Assembly: GCA_037355855.1 (NCBI GenBank)
Contig: CM074758.1
Coordinates: forward strand, 3,941,001-4,005,000
DNA from: Pseudo-nitzschia pungens
Lineage: Eukaryota > Bacillariophyta > Bacillariophyceae > Bacillariales > Bacillariaceae
Direction: 5' to 3'
DNA length: 64,000 nucleotides
In this document: positions 8,215 to 18,459 of the stretch, in pieces
Position numbering within the stretch: the first letter of the stretch is position 1
How the letters are laid out: each line of letters starts with the position of its first letter
Notes under the pieces: model-generated
What the model was told of the DNA's origin: nothing
The model's input: the letters and a program-made list of their open reading frames with translations, nothing else
The model's database searches: none
Translations under genes and position numbers: made by a program

Positions 8215-10918
8215 ATTCAAGGCTCCAAGCCTAACAAGAAGCCCCCGGCTTCACCAAAACCAGCAATCACCTTGCCTCCAGCTCCCCGGGACCTGGATGC
8301 CAGCACAGCCCTGCTGTCTGGGATGACGCATGGAGGAGATCTCCCAGATAAAGAGGGGAAGGAACCTACAGGATGGAGTATTCCTGTTGAAAGCTTAGCA
8401 AAGCCTGCGAACGCAGCAACAACAAAAACAGTTCGATTCTCGGCTACCGAGAAACAATCGAACATGGATCCGAATCGAAACCAACCGAATCGATCCAAGG
8501 GTACAGACGCGAAAGATAGTACAGCAGCAATAAATAGACCACTCCTGTCCCTGGCAAGAAATTGGTCCACAGGTACAGCAAAAAACCTCTATTGCAATAC
8601 CAAAAACTCCAAAGACTACACCAAAGGAGGTGCGCTGGAGCAAAATTATTTAAAGCTGCTGTCGACTGCTGGAAATACAGCAGAACAGGCATCACCGAAT
8701 AAGAGCAACGTGGCTCCTATTCTTCTAACCACAGTACAGTACATACAAGGCATCTCCACAAAATCAAGACCACTACTCGCACTACTCGATAGTGGATCCT
8801 CCGGAACCCTAATCAACAAACGAGCACTACCATTTGGCACACTACCAATCCGAAGCAAGCATCAAGTCCTAACCACAACAGCAAATGGAAGCTTCGACAC
8901 CACAGAGTATATTATAATGAAGAACACCAAGTTACAAGAGTTTGGAAACTATACCATCGACCGACAAGAGGCAAGGCTCTTCCATTCCCCGAACTGCAAA
9001 TACGATCTTATACTAGGCAGAGACTTCCTCCACCTGGCGAAGATCAATCTCCTATTCAAAGAAGGAGCAGTTCAGTGGATGGACCGAACCATTCCTATGA
9101 AGGATACATCCTTATACCATGAGTCCGACTACACCATGCTCATGGAAGAACTAGAGGATGCTGAACTCTTTGCTGATGATATCTCCTTTGCCAATCCATA
9201 CAAGTCCAAAGTCATCCTAGACAGAGCCTACCAAGAAACAGATCCATCCACAGTCGCACAGCAACAGTCCCACATGTCCAAAGCAGAGCAACAACAGTTC
9301 CAAGCTATCCTAACCAAATATCCAAACGTCTTTAATGGAGAACTTGGCAGGTATCCACACAAAAAGATCTCTCTACAACTGAAGCCCGGATCCAAGCCCA
9401 TACACAAGAAGCCATATCCAGTTGCATACAAAAGAGAAGACCTATTCAAAAGGGAACTCCAGAATCTATGTAATGATGGAGTACTCAAAAGATGCACTGG
9501 ACCGGCCGAATGGGCTTTCCCAACCTTTATAGTACCAAAGAAAGACAACAGGGTCCGATGGGTATCAGACTTCAGAGAACTCAATGAACTACTTGAAAGA
9601 CGTCCTTATCCAATTCCCCGGATACAGGATATCATGAACAAGAGGGGCAAGTATACCCACTTCACCAAGATTGACTTGTCCATGCAATACTACTGCTTTG
9701 AACTGGATGACGCAAGCAAGAAGCTCTGTACCATAGTAACTCCATATGGTTGCTATGAATATCAAAGACTACCAATGGGTGTCAAAGTCTCTCCAGATGT
9801 TGCCCAGCAACTAATGGAAGATATCCTACAAGACACTGATTGCACTGTTTATATTGATGATATTGGCATCTGGACCAATGGATCCTTTGACCTCCACATG
9901 AAGACCATTGACAAGATCTTAGACCGGCTCAACCAGAATGGACTTAAATGCAATCCACTCAAATGTGACTGGGCTGTACAAGAGACTGACTTCCTTGGAT
10001 ACTGGATGACTCCTACAGCAGTTAAACCATGGAGAAAGAAGATAGAAGCAATCCTACACATGGACCGGCCCAGAACTGTGACCCAAGTCAAGTCCTTTCT
10101 AGGAGCAGTAGGATATTTCAGAGATATGTGGCCTCGCAGATCTCATGTCCTGGCTCCTCTATTTGACATAACAGGGACCCCCAAGAAAACTCCTCAAGCA
10201 GCTGCCATCAAAGGCAAGCAAAGGAAAGCCCCTTCAGCTTTCACTTGGGGTCCTGCTCAAGACAAAGCCTTTCAAGAAATGAAAGCAATGGTGGCAGCGG
10301 ATGCGCTGAACACCTACCCAGACCTTAACAAGCCCTTTGAACTGTACACTGATGCCTCAGACCTACAGCTGGGCGCTGCCATAATACAAGATGGCAAGCC
10401 AATAGCCTACTGGTCCAAGAAACTATCTGATGCCCAGAAGAACTATACTACGATGGAGAAAGAACTCCTTGCAATCGTACTCTGCTGCAAAGAGTACAGA
10501 AAAATGCTACTTGGCGGTGTTATCAATGTATACACTGACCATAAGAACCTAACCTTCCGAACCCTCTCAGTCCAACGAGTCCTCCGATGGAGACTATTCC
10601 TGGAAGAATTTGGTGTCAACCTCACCTATGTTGAAGGCAAGAAGAACGTTCTTGCTGATACCTTCTCCAGACTACCCAGGATGGATCCACCTACTGAAGG
10701 GAAGAAAGCCCTCTCAAAGGGCACCTTAATCGATTTCTTGAAACTTGAAGTCCCCAAACAAGATGAAGAACTGTTTTTATCAGAGTTCCCCAATCTCTTC
10801 CGGCACTTATGCAATGACGCAGACAGCGAACTACAGTCCTGCTTGCTGAATAATGAGTGTCTAGTTAACCTACCAAATAACCAAGACCTGGAATGCCCGG
10901 TGAACTATTCCAATATCT
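8215..10918 (+). pseudogene. pol: Pol of Gyp-E, protease to RNase H part
   Basis: Open in the gag frame from just after the gag UGA to the point where Gyp-F entered (10918). It encodes an aspartic protease (DSGSSG, D at 8788), reverse transcriptase (YIDD at 9850-9861, with PRIQDIM and KIDLSMQYYCF upstream) and RNase H (first Asp in YTDAS near 10351, E in MEKELLA, and YTDHKNL near 10531). This part has no internal stop or frameshift. The normal protein would continue into the integrase now at 16699-17970. Beyond 10918 the frame meets a stop inside the Gyp-F LTR, so only a truncated polyprotein could be made. Confidence 0.9.
8275..8336 (+). promoter_or_regulatory. Conserved paired segment after the gag stop (Gyp-E)
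   Basis: An outer stem CCTCCA (8275-8280) with TGGAGG (8331-8336) encloses an inner stem CCAGCACAG / CTGTCTGG (8300-8308, 8314-8321) with loop CCCTG. The same arrangement is at 12485-12546 in Gyp-F, 24529-24590 in GagOnly-C and 4399-4460 in GagOnly-D. In the last two, one inner pair is exchanged (ACAG/CTGT becomes TCAG/CTGA). Function is unknown: readthrough enhancer, packaging signal or inherited coding sequence. Confidence 0.5.
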
Positions 10919-11251
10919 TGTGACACGGCAGCGTAGCCACTGTCACGAATGAATAATTAACTGAATCCCGCATCGATGTGATCAATTATACATATATGGC
11001 AATCTACATGCGTGGATACATTATAATATGTGTCTTAACTTAACGGTCGAGTCCCAGAAGAGAATATATGCCTAATCGTGGGAATCGACATTGAGCAAAC
11101 ATTTATGGCAGAGCATGCCAAAACATGGCAATGCTCGCGACCTCGAAATTTTATATGTTTCCATTCTTAATTCGCGTAACAATATTCCGTAAAGTATCTA
11201 AACATCACAATATTAATACTACTCCGAAAACTTCTACCTTAACGTGTAACA
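10919..11251 (+). repeat. 5' LTR of Gyp-F
   Basis: 333 bases, starting with an inverted repeat GTGACA...TGTCAC and ending GTGTAACA. The palindrome ACAGTAATTACTGT begins on its last base. Bases 11265-11374 are leader without a gene. Confidence 0.9.
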
Positions 11252-11374
11252 CAGTAATTACTGTTTATCTTTAAGTAGAAAGACAGTAACAATCAGTACT
11301 GAACAAACCCTCCTCTGAAAACATCGATAGCCTCAACAACAGAGGCAATCTGTATCTCCAACAAGCAACCTGAG

Positions 11375-12424
11375 ATGGCAGGTCTATACCGGGATCCACC
11401 TATCACCTACAAGAGTTCCTTCGATCGAACCAAACCCAAGCTCTTTACCCTCTACAACAACGACGCCGACGGCAACACCGACAGTATCAAGGTCCCCCTT
11501 TTTACAGAAAAAGGAGGCCTGGAAGAACTCTTATTTGTCGAAGAATCATTCAGGAACGCCGCCAAACTTATACAGCTCCCAATCAGCAAACACCTCACCC
11601 ACTTCAGCCGATGCCTCACGACTGATGCGCAGAGCAAGTGGAACAACATGATACAAGACCCACTCGATCCCGACAATCTCCAATATGAAGAAGAAGAGAT
11701 TGGAGGATATGAACAAGCCATCTTGGACTTCACCAAGTTCTACTGCAATGCCAGGGATGCACGAGATATCATGCACACCTATCTCCGGAGCAACGACTGC
11801 AGAAAGACGCCGGCAATGACCTGTAAGGATCACGCCGACCGGATCTTAATCCTCATGAAATACACTTCCAAATTGGATGGAAGCAGCGCTCCTCTCTCCA
11901 GGGTGGAGAAACTAACCATTCTCCTACACTCCTTCCCAGCATCATGGATCGAACACTACGGCATGATCCACAGCGGCATTCACGAGGATACCACTGTCCA
12001 ATTCATTGTCGATCACATGAGCTGCCATGAGAGACAAGCCAACAAAAAGAGCAACAAGAACAACAACAAACAGAAACGCTCGAACAATTCAAACAACACC
12101 AACAATAGCAACTCGCGAAAGCGCAACTCACACTCCAACCACAGGGGAAACACCAATACCAAAAAGAAGTCCAACCCGTGCCGAATTCCCGGACACAACC
12201 ATGATTGGTCCGAATGCCCGAAGAACAAGTTCTCCAAGAACTACAACAAGAACTCTAACCCAAAATCAGGAGCAGTAGAGACATTTCATACCCACACTCA
12301 CTGCGTCCCTGGAAGCAACGAGTCCTTCCAAGCCCACATGAAAGCAGCAGTGGAATCATACCATTCCGAACATGGTGGACGCACTGAAAGAAGTATCGAT
12401 GGGGAACTAGTATGGCTCCCCTGA
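11375..12424 (+). CDS. gag: Gag of Gyp-F
   Basis: 349 residues from ATG 11375, starting MAGLYRDPPITYKSSFDRTK. It aligns throughout with Gag of Gyp-E: the capsid-like N-terminal half, an Asn/Lys/Arg-rich linker (about residues 215-260), the CHHC knuckle CRIPGHNHDWSEC, and a C-terminal HGGRTERSIDGELVWLP tail that is almost the same in both. It ends in UGA (12422-12424) followed by CTT, with the frame continuing open into pol. Expected role: particle assembly and RNA binding. The frame is intact although pol of this copy is broken, so it could still supply particles. Confidence 0.92.
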   Translation: MAGLYRDPPITYKSSFDRTKPKLFTLYNNDADGNTDSIKVPLFTEKGGLEELLFVEESFRNAAKLIQLPISKHLTHFSRCLTTDAQSKWNNMIQDPLDPDNLQYEEEEIGGYEQAILDFTKFYCNARDARDIMHTYLRSNDCRKTPAMTCKDHADRILILMKYTSKLDGSSAPLSRVEKLTILLHSFPASWIEHYGMIHSGIHEDTTVQFIVDHMSCHERQANKKSNKNNNKQKRSNNSNNTNNSNSRKRNSHSNHRGNTNTKKKSNPCRIPGHNHDWSECPKNKFSKNYNKNSNPKSGAVETFHTHTHCVPGSNESFQAHMKAAVESYHSEHGGRTERSIDGELVWLP

Positions 12425-15400
12425 CTTAATGGCTCCCAGCCACGAAAGAAGCCCCGGGCTTCACCAAAACCAGCAATCACCTTGCCTCCAGCTCCCCAGG
12501 AACTGGATGCCAGCACAGCCCTGCTGTCTGGGATGACGCATGGAGGAGATCTCCCAGATAAAGAGGGGAAGGAACCTACAGGATGGAGTATTCCTGTTGA
12601 GCGCTCAGCAAAGCCTGCAATCGCAGCAACACAAACAAAAACAGTTCGGTTCTCCGCAAAGAGCAATACGAACATGGATCCGAATCGCAAACAAACGAAT
12701 CGATCCAAGGGTACAGACGCATCATCGATTCATTCAATCGATCAGACAGCAGCAATAAATAGACCACTCTTGTCCCTGGCAAGAAATTGGTCTACCGGTA
12801 CAGCAAAAAATCTCTATTGCAATACCCAAAACTCCAAAGACTACACCAAAGGAGGTGCGCTGGAGCAAAATTATTTAAAGCTGCTGTCGACTGCTGGAAA
12901 CCCAGCAGAACAGGCATCCCCGAATAAGAGCAACGTGGCTCCTATTCTACTAACTACAGTACAGTACATACAAGGCATACCAACGAAATCAAGACCACTA
13001 CTCGCACTACTCGATAGTGGATCTTCCGGAACCCTAATTAACAAACGAGCCCTACCATTTGGCACCATACCGACGCGAAGCAAGCACCAGGTCCTAACTA
13101 CTACAGCGAACGGAAGCTTCGATACTACAGAATACATCATCATGAAGAACACCAAATTACAAGAGTTTGGCAACTACACTATCAACCAGCAGGAGGCAAG
13201 GCTCTTCCATTCCCCCAACTGCAGATACGATTTGATACTAGGCAGAGACTTCCTCCACCTAGCACAGATCAATCTCCTATTCAAAGAAGGAGCAGTTCAG
13301 TGGATGGATAGAACCATTCCTATGAAGGACACCTCCCTATACCATGACAACCACACCATGCTCATGGAGGAACTAGAAGATGCTGAACTCTTCGCTGATG
13401 ATCTCTCCTTCGCAAATCCATACAAGTCCAAGGTGATCCTCGACAGAGCCTACCAAGAAACAGACCCATCCACAGTGGCCAAACAACAGTCCCACATGTC
13501 TAACGAAGAGCAGCAGCAGTTCCAAGCAATACTAAGCAAGTACCCTAACGTCTTCAATGGAGAATTAGGGAAGTATCCACACAAACAGATCTCTCTAAGA
13601 CTGAAGCCCGGATCCAAGCCTATACACAAAAAGCCTTACCCAGTTGCATACAAAAGAGAAGACCTATTCAAAAGGGAACTCCAGAATCTTTGTAATGATG
13701 GAGTCCTCAAGCGTTGCACTGGACCAGCCGAATGGGCATTCCCTACATTTATTGTCCCAAAGAAAGACAACAGAGTTACGATGGGTATCAGACTTCAGAG
13801 AACTGAATGAACTCCTTGAACGCCGACCATATCCAATTCCTAGGATACAGGATATCATGAACAAGAGGGGCAAGTACACTCATTTCACCAAGATTGACTT
13901 GTCCATGCAATACTACTGCTTTGAACTGGATGACGCAAGCAAGAAGCTATGTACCATAGTCACTCCTTATGGTTGCTATGAGTACCAAAGACTCCCCATG
14001 GGTGTCAAAGTCTCTCCCAGACGTTGCCCAGCAACTTATGGAGGATATTCTACAAGACACAGACTGCACTGTTTATATCGATGATATTGGTATCTGGACC
14101 AATGGCTCCTTTGATCTACACATGAAGACTATCGACAAGATCCTAGACCAGCTCAACCAGAATGGCCTCAAGTGCAACCCCCTCAAGTGTGATTGGGCTG
14201 TACAAGAGACTGACTTCCTAGGCTATTGGATGACACCTACAGCAGTTAAGCCTTGGAGAAAGAAGATTGAAGCCATACTACATATGGACCGACCACGAAC
14301 TGTGACCCAAGTCAAGTCCTTTCTAGGAGCAGTTGGATACTACAGAGGACATGTGGCCCCGAAGATCTCATGTCCTAGGCTCCTCTATTTGATATCACTG
14401 GGACCCCCAAGACTCATCAAGCAGCTGCCATCAAAGGCAAGCAACGCAAAGCTCCCTCAGCATTCACTTGGGGACCTGCTCAAGATAAAGCCTTCAAGAG
14501 ATGAAAGCAATGGTGGCAGCAGATGCGCTGAACACCTATCCAGACCTTAACAAGCCCTTTGAACTGTACACTGATGCCTCAGACCTACAGCTGGGCGCTG
14601 CCATCCTCCAAGATGGCAAGCCCATTGCCTATTGGTCCAAGAAACTAACTGATGCCCAAAAGAATTACACAACCATGGAAAAAGAACTCCTCGCAATCGT
14701 ACTCTGCTGCAAAGAGTACAGAAAGATGCTCCTCGGTGGAGTCATCAATGTATACACTGACCATAAGAACCTTACCTTCCGCACACTTTCAGTCCAACGA
14801 GTCCTCCGCTGGAGACTATTCCTGGAAGAATTCGGTGTCAACCTCACCTATGTTGAAGGCAAAAAGAACGTTCTTGCTGATGCCTTCTCCAGGCTCCCCC
14901 GGATGGACCCCCCTACTGTGGGGAAGAAAGAAGCCCTTGGTAAGGGCACTCTTATCGATTTTTTGAAACTTGAAGTCCCCAAGCAAGATGAAGAACTGTT
15001 TTTAGCAGAGTTCCCAAACCTATTCCAGCACTTATGCAATGACGCAGACCAAGAATTACACGCTTGCCTGCTGAACAATGAGTGTCTAGTCAACCTACCA
15101 AACGCGCAAGACTTGGAATGCCCAGTGAACTTCTCTAACATCTATCTCCACCAGTTGAAGGACCCAACCATACGATTCAAGATTCAATCCAAAGCCTTCT
15201 TCTATCAAGAATTAGAAGGCAATAAGATACTTTGTTACGCCAATCAAGCCAATCCAGACAGCTGGAAGATATATCTTCCTAAATCACTTACAGAAGATAC
15301 CATACGCTGGTACCATCTCCTCTTGGGTCATTGTGGATCCAAGAGGCTATATCAAACCATAACAAGCAGATTCTACGCAGACAACCTCGACGCGAAATGC

Positions 15401-16327
15401 AAAGCCTACATTTGTCCTGACCACTGCATCCAATACAAGAACCTACAATCCAAATATGGCAAACTGCCACCGAAAGAAGCACCACTATCTCCATTTCATG
15501 AAGTACATGTGGATCTAATAGGCCCCTGGAAGATTACAGCCCAAGGCAAAAACTACAATTTCAAGGCCCTAACTTGTATTGATCCAGTCACCAATCTACT
15601 TGAAATCATCCGGATCAGAGACAAATCTTCGCAGCACGTCTCTGATCAATTCAAGAACTGTTGGCTTTCAAGATACCCAAGACCTATCAGATGCGTTCAT
15701 GACAATGGTGGCGAGTTTCTAGGCGCTGAATTCCAGACTACTCTCAAGCAGTATGGGATTCAGTCCATTCCCACTACAGTTAAGAATCCACAGTCTAATG
15801 CCATCTGTGAAAGAGTCCATCATACGGTCGCTGATATACTCAGAGTCTTAGTGCATGTCAATCCACCTCAAGCCAATACCAGAGCTAGCCAGCTCATGGA
15901 TAACGCGCTTGCGACCTGCATGCATGCCTCCAGATGCGCAGTGAATGCCTCCTTACAAGCCTCTCCAGGATCCCTGGTGTTTAATCGGGACATGCTAGTG
16001 GATCTCCCTCTGACTGCCAATCTACTGGCCCTACAGCAACTACGACAGCAGGGTATAAACAAAGCCTTGCTTAGAGACAATGCCAAACGTAAGGAACATA
16101 CCTTTAAACCTAATGACAAGGTATGGATGCAAGAACCGGACCCAGATAAACTACAGCCAAGAAAGACAGGACCATTCACTATTGCTCAGGTCCATGACAA
16201 TGGTACAGTTAAAATCCAGAAAACTCCATCGGTCGTTGAGACAGTTAATATACGAAAACTAACCCCCTACAGAGAACCAACGCCCATGGATCAATCAGAA
16301 ACCTCAACCATTCATTGGTCAGCTTAA
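12425..16327 (+). pseudogene. pol: Pol of Gyp-F, broken by several small indels
   Basis: After the gag UGA the frame stays open through a protease (LDSGSSGTLIN near 13014) into the RT. Compared with Gyp-E there is one extra base near 13775, one near 14018, two near 14345-14385 and one missing near 14493. After these the original frame returns. RT (YIDD near 14075), RNase H (YTDAS, YTDHKNL near 14755) and integrase (HHCC region 15310-15440; Asp near 15510, Asp near 15695, Glu near 15809) can all be recognised. The frame ends at 16327. As written, the RT/RNase H segment is not translated in one piece; local sequencing error is an alternative to true mutation. Confidence 0.88.
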
Positions 16328-16360
16328 GTATGCTGGCATTCATTTAATCATGAGGCACTA

Positions 16361-16693
16361 TGTGACACGGCAGCGTAGCCACTGTCACGAATGAATAATT
16401 AACTGAATCCCGCATCGATGTGATCAATTATACATATATGGCAATCTACATGCGTGGATACATTATAATATGTGTCTTAACTTAACGGTCGAGTCCCAGA
16501 AGAGAATATATGCCTAATCGTGGGAATCGACATTGAGCAAACATTTATGGCAGAGCATGCCAAAACATGGCAATGCTCGCGACCTCGAAATTTTATATGT
16601 TTCCATTCTTAATTCGCGTAACAATATTCCGTAAAGTATCTAAACATCACAATATTAATACTACTCCGAAAACTTCTACCTTAACGTGTAACA
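16361..16693 (+). repeat. 3' LTR of Gyp-F
   Basis: 333 bases matching 10919-11251. It is preceded by ATGAGGCACTA (16350-16360), the short purine-rich segment conserved before the 3' LTR of Gyp-E and, in altered form, GagOnly-C. It probably serves as the plus-strand primer. Confidence 0.9.
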
Positions 16694-16698
16694 TATCT

Positions 16699-17970
16699 AT
16701 CTCCATCAACAGAAAGATCCTACCATCAAGTTCAAGATCCAATCCAAAGCCTTCTTCTACCAAGAACTAGAAGGCAATAACATCCTCTGCTATGCCAACC
16801 AGGCCAACCCAGACAACTGGCGTATATACATACCAAGCTCTCTCTCGAACGATACCATCAAATGGTACCATCTCCTGTTGGGTCATTGTGGATCCACCAG
16901 GCTATATCAAACTATCTCCTCAAGATTCTACATCGACAATCTATCTAATCTTTGCAAGACTTACATTTGCCCCGACAGCTGCATTAAATACAAGAACCAA
17001 CATTCCAAATATGGAAAGCTACCACCGAAGGAAGCGCCAATAGCTCCATTCAACGAGATACATGTGGACCTCATAGGTCCCTGGAAGATTACAGCGCAAG
17101 GCAAGAACTACAACTTCAAGGCCCTAACATGCATCGATCCAGTCACTAACCTCCTGGAAATCATCAGAATTAGGGACAAGTCCTCACAGCACGTATCAGA
17201 CCAATTCAAGAACTGTTGGCTCTCAAGGTATCCAAGACCTATCAGATGTGTCCACGACAATGGTGGAGAATTCCTAGGCGCTGAGTTCCAGACCACTCTC
17301 AAGCAGTATGGGATTCAGTCCATTCCCACCACAGTGAAGAATCCCCAATCCAATGCCATCTGTGAAAGAGTCCATCACACAGTCGCTGATATTCTCAGAG
17401 TCTTAGTTCATGTGAATCACCACCAGAGCCAGTCAGCTCATGGACAATGCCCTGGCAACTTGCATGCATGCCTCTCGATGTGCTGTCAACGCTGCCTTAC
17501 AGGCATCCCCAGGGTCCCTAGTATTCAATAGGGACATGCTGATTGATCTGCCGCTAACATCCAACCTGTTAGCTTTGCAACAGCTCCGGCAACAAGGGAT
17601 TAACAAGAATCTACTCAGAGATAATGCCAAGCGTATCAACCACACCTTCCAAGTCCATGACAAGGTATGGATCCAAGAGCCGGATCCGGACAAGCTACAA
17701 CCTAGGAAGCTTGGTCCTTTTCCAATCACGCAAGTCAATCCGAATGGGACTGTAAAAGTGCAAAGAGCTCCATCAGTGATAGAAACAGTGAACATTCGGA
17801 AGCTAACTCCATACCGGGAACCGGATCAGTCGGACCCCATTATAATACCCAAGGAATCCACAGCAAGTAATCAGGTGAATCAGTCGGAGTCTACGCCGGC
17901 TGAATCAGCAGACATCGAATTGAGCCAATCAAATGATTCAGACTGCTCCATGAATCACTGGTCGGCTTAA
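16699..17970 (+). pseudogene. pol: Pol of Gyp-E, integrase part
   Basis: This continues the pol frame interrupted at 10918 when Gyp-F and one TSD copy are removed. It encodes the integrase zinc region (WYHLLLGHCGS..., then CKTYICPDSCIKYK), the catalytic core (HVDLIGPW, CVHDNGGEFLG, NPQSNAICERVHH) and a C-terminal domain ending in a Ser/Glu-rich tail. Compared with Gyp-F, 11 bases are missing near 17415, shifting the frame about 40 residues after the catalytic Glu. The distal part is open again from 17440 to the stop at 17970. Even without Gyp-F this integrase would be truncated. Confidence 0.88.
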
Positions 17971-18000
17971 CTGTGGGATTCGTTCAATCATGAGGCACTA

Positions 18001-18311
18001 TGTAACATGCTAGCGTAGGCTAGTAGTGTTACGAATTAATAATTAACCGAATCCCACATGGGATTCAAATATGTACAAGGTATCCATGTATGGATATCCG
18101 GTATGTATGAACAGGCATGCAGAAGAGAGCGATTATACGATTAAGGTTACATACGGAATATATGTTATATACAGGGATGGATATTATAGGAGAAGGTCGC
18201 GATGACCTCATCGCTCATTATTTCCTCTCTCTAATTTCAATCCCATCTCGTAAAGTGAAATAACACACAATTATTCATACTACTCCGAAATTTCTACCTT
18301 AGAGTGTTACA
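18001..18311 (+). repeat. 3' LTR of Gyp-E
   Basis: 311 bases matching 6705-7018 except for loss of CTA in the terminal hairpin. Followed by the TSD tctat and the resumed Gyp-G LTR. Confidence 0.92.
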
Positions 18312-18316
18312 TCTAT

Positions 18317-18431
18317 TTGCTACAGCTCTAAGAGCCCTTTGAATTGGCGATTCTGTCGACTTGCTGATTCTTTTATCCTTATCCTTAATTGAGTCCCGAG
18401 GGGACTCGTGATTGTATTCCGGTGCACGGCA
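18317..18431 (-). repeat. 3' LTR of Gyp-G, inner part
   Basis: The remaining 115 bases of the LTR begun at 6632, ending GTGCACGGCA. Bases 18432-18459 between it and the pol stop read, on the minus strand, CCATGGAGGAGCA next to the LTR, a plausible polypurine tract. Confidence 0.88.
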
Positions 18432-18459
18432 TGCTCCTCCATGGTACTGTTACGAGTAG

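Larger units (their letters stand above)
10919..16693 (+). mobile_element. Gyp-F, Ty3/gypsy-type element inside Gyp-E pol
   Basis: Two 333-base LTRs (10919-11251, 16361-16693; TGTGACACG...CGTGTAACA) appear identical by eye. The TSD tatct is at 10914-10918 and 16694-16698. Gag and Pol are close relatives of those of Gyp-E. Identical LTRs mean recent insertion, yet pol carries several one-base indels between 13775 and 14493. Confidence 0.93.
6705..18311 (+). mobile_element. Gyp-E, Ty3/gypsy-type element split by Gyp-F
   Basis: LTRs at 6705-7018 (314 bases) and 18001-18311 (311 bases) are the same apart from one 3-base indel. The TSD tctat lies at 6700-6704 and 18312-18316. The unoccupied form of the site exists in the other Gyp-G LTR near 26780. 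Gag is intact; pol is interrupted by Gyp-F and has one frameshift near 17415. Confidence 0.93.
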
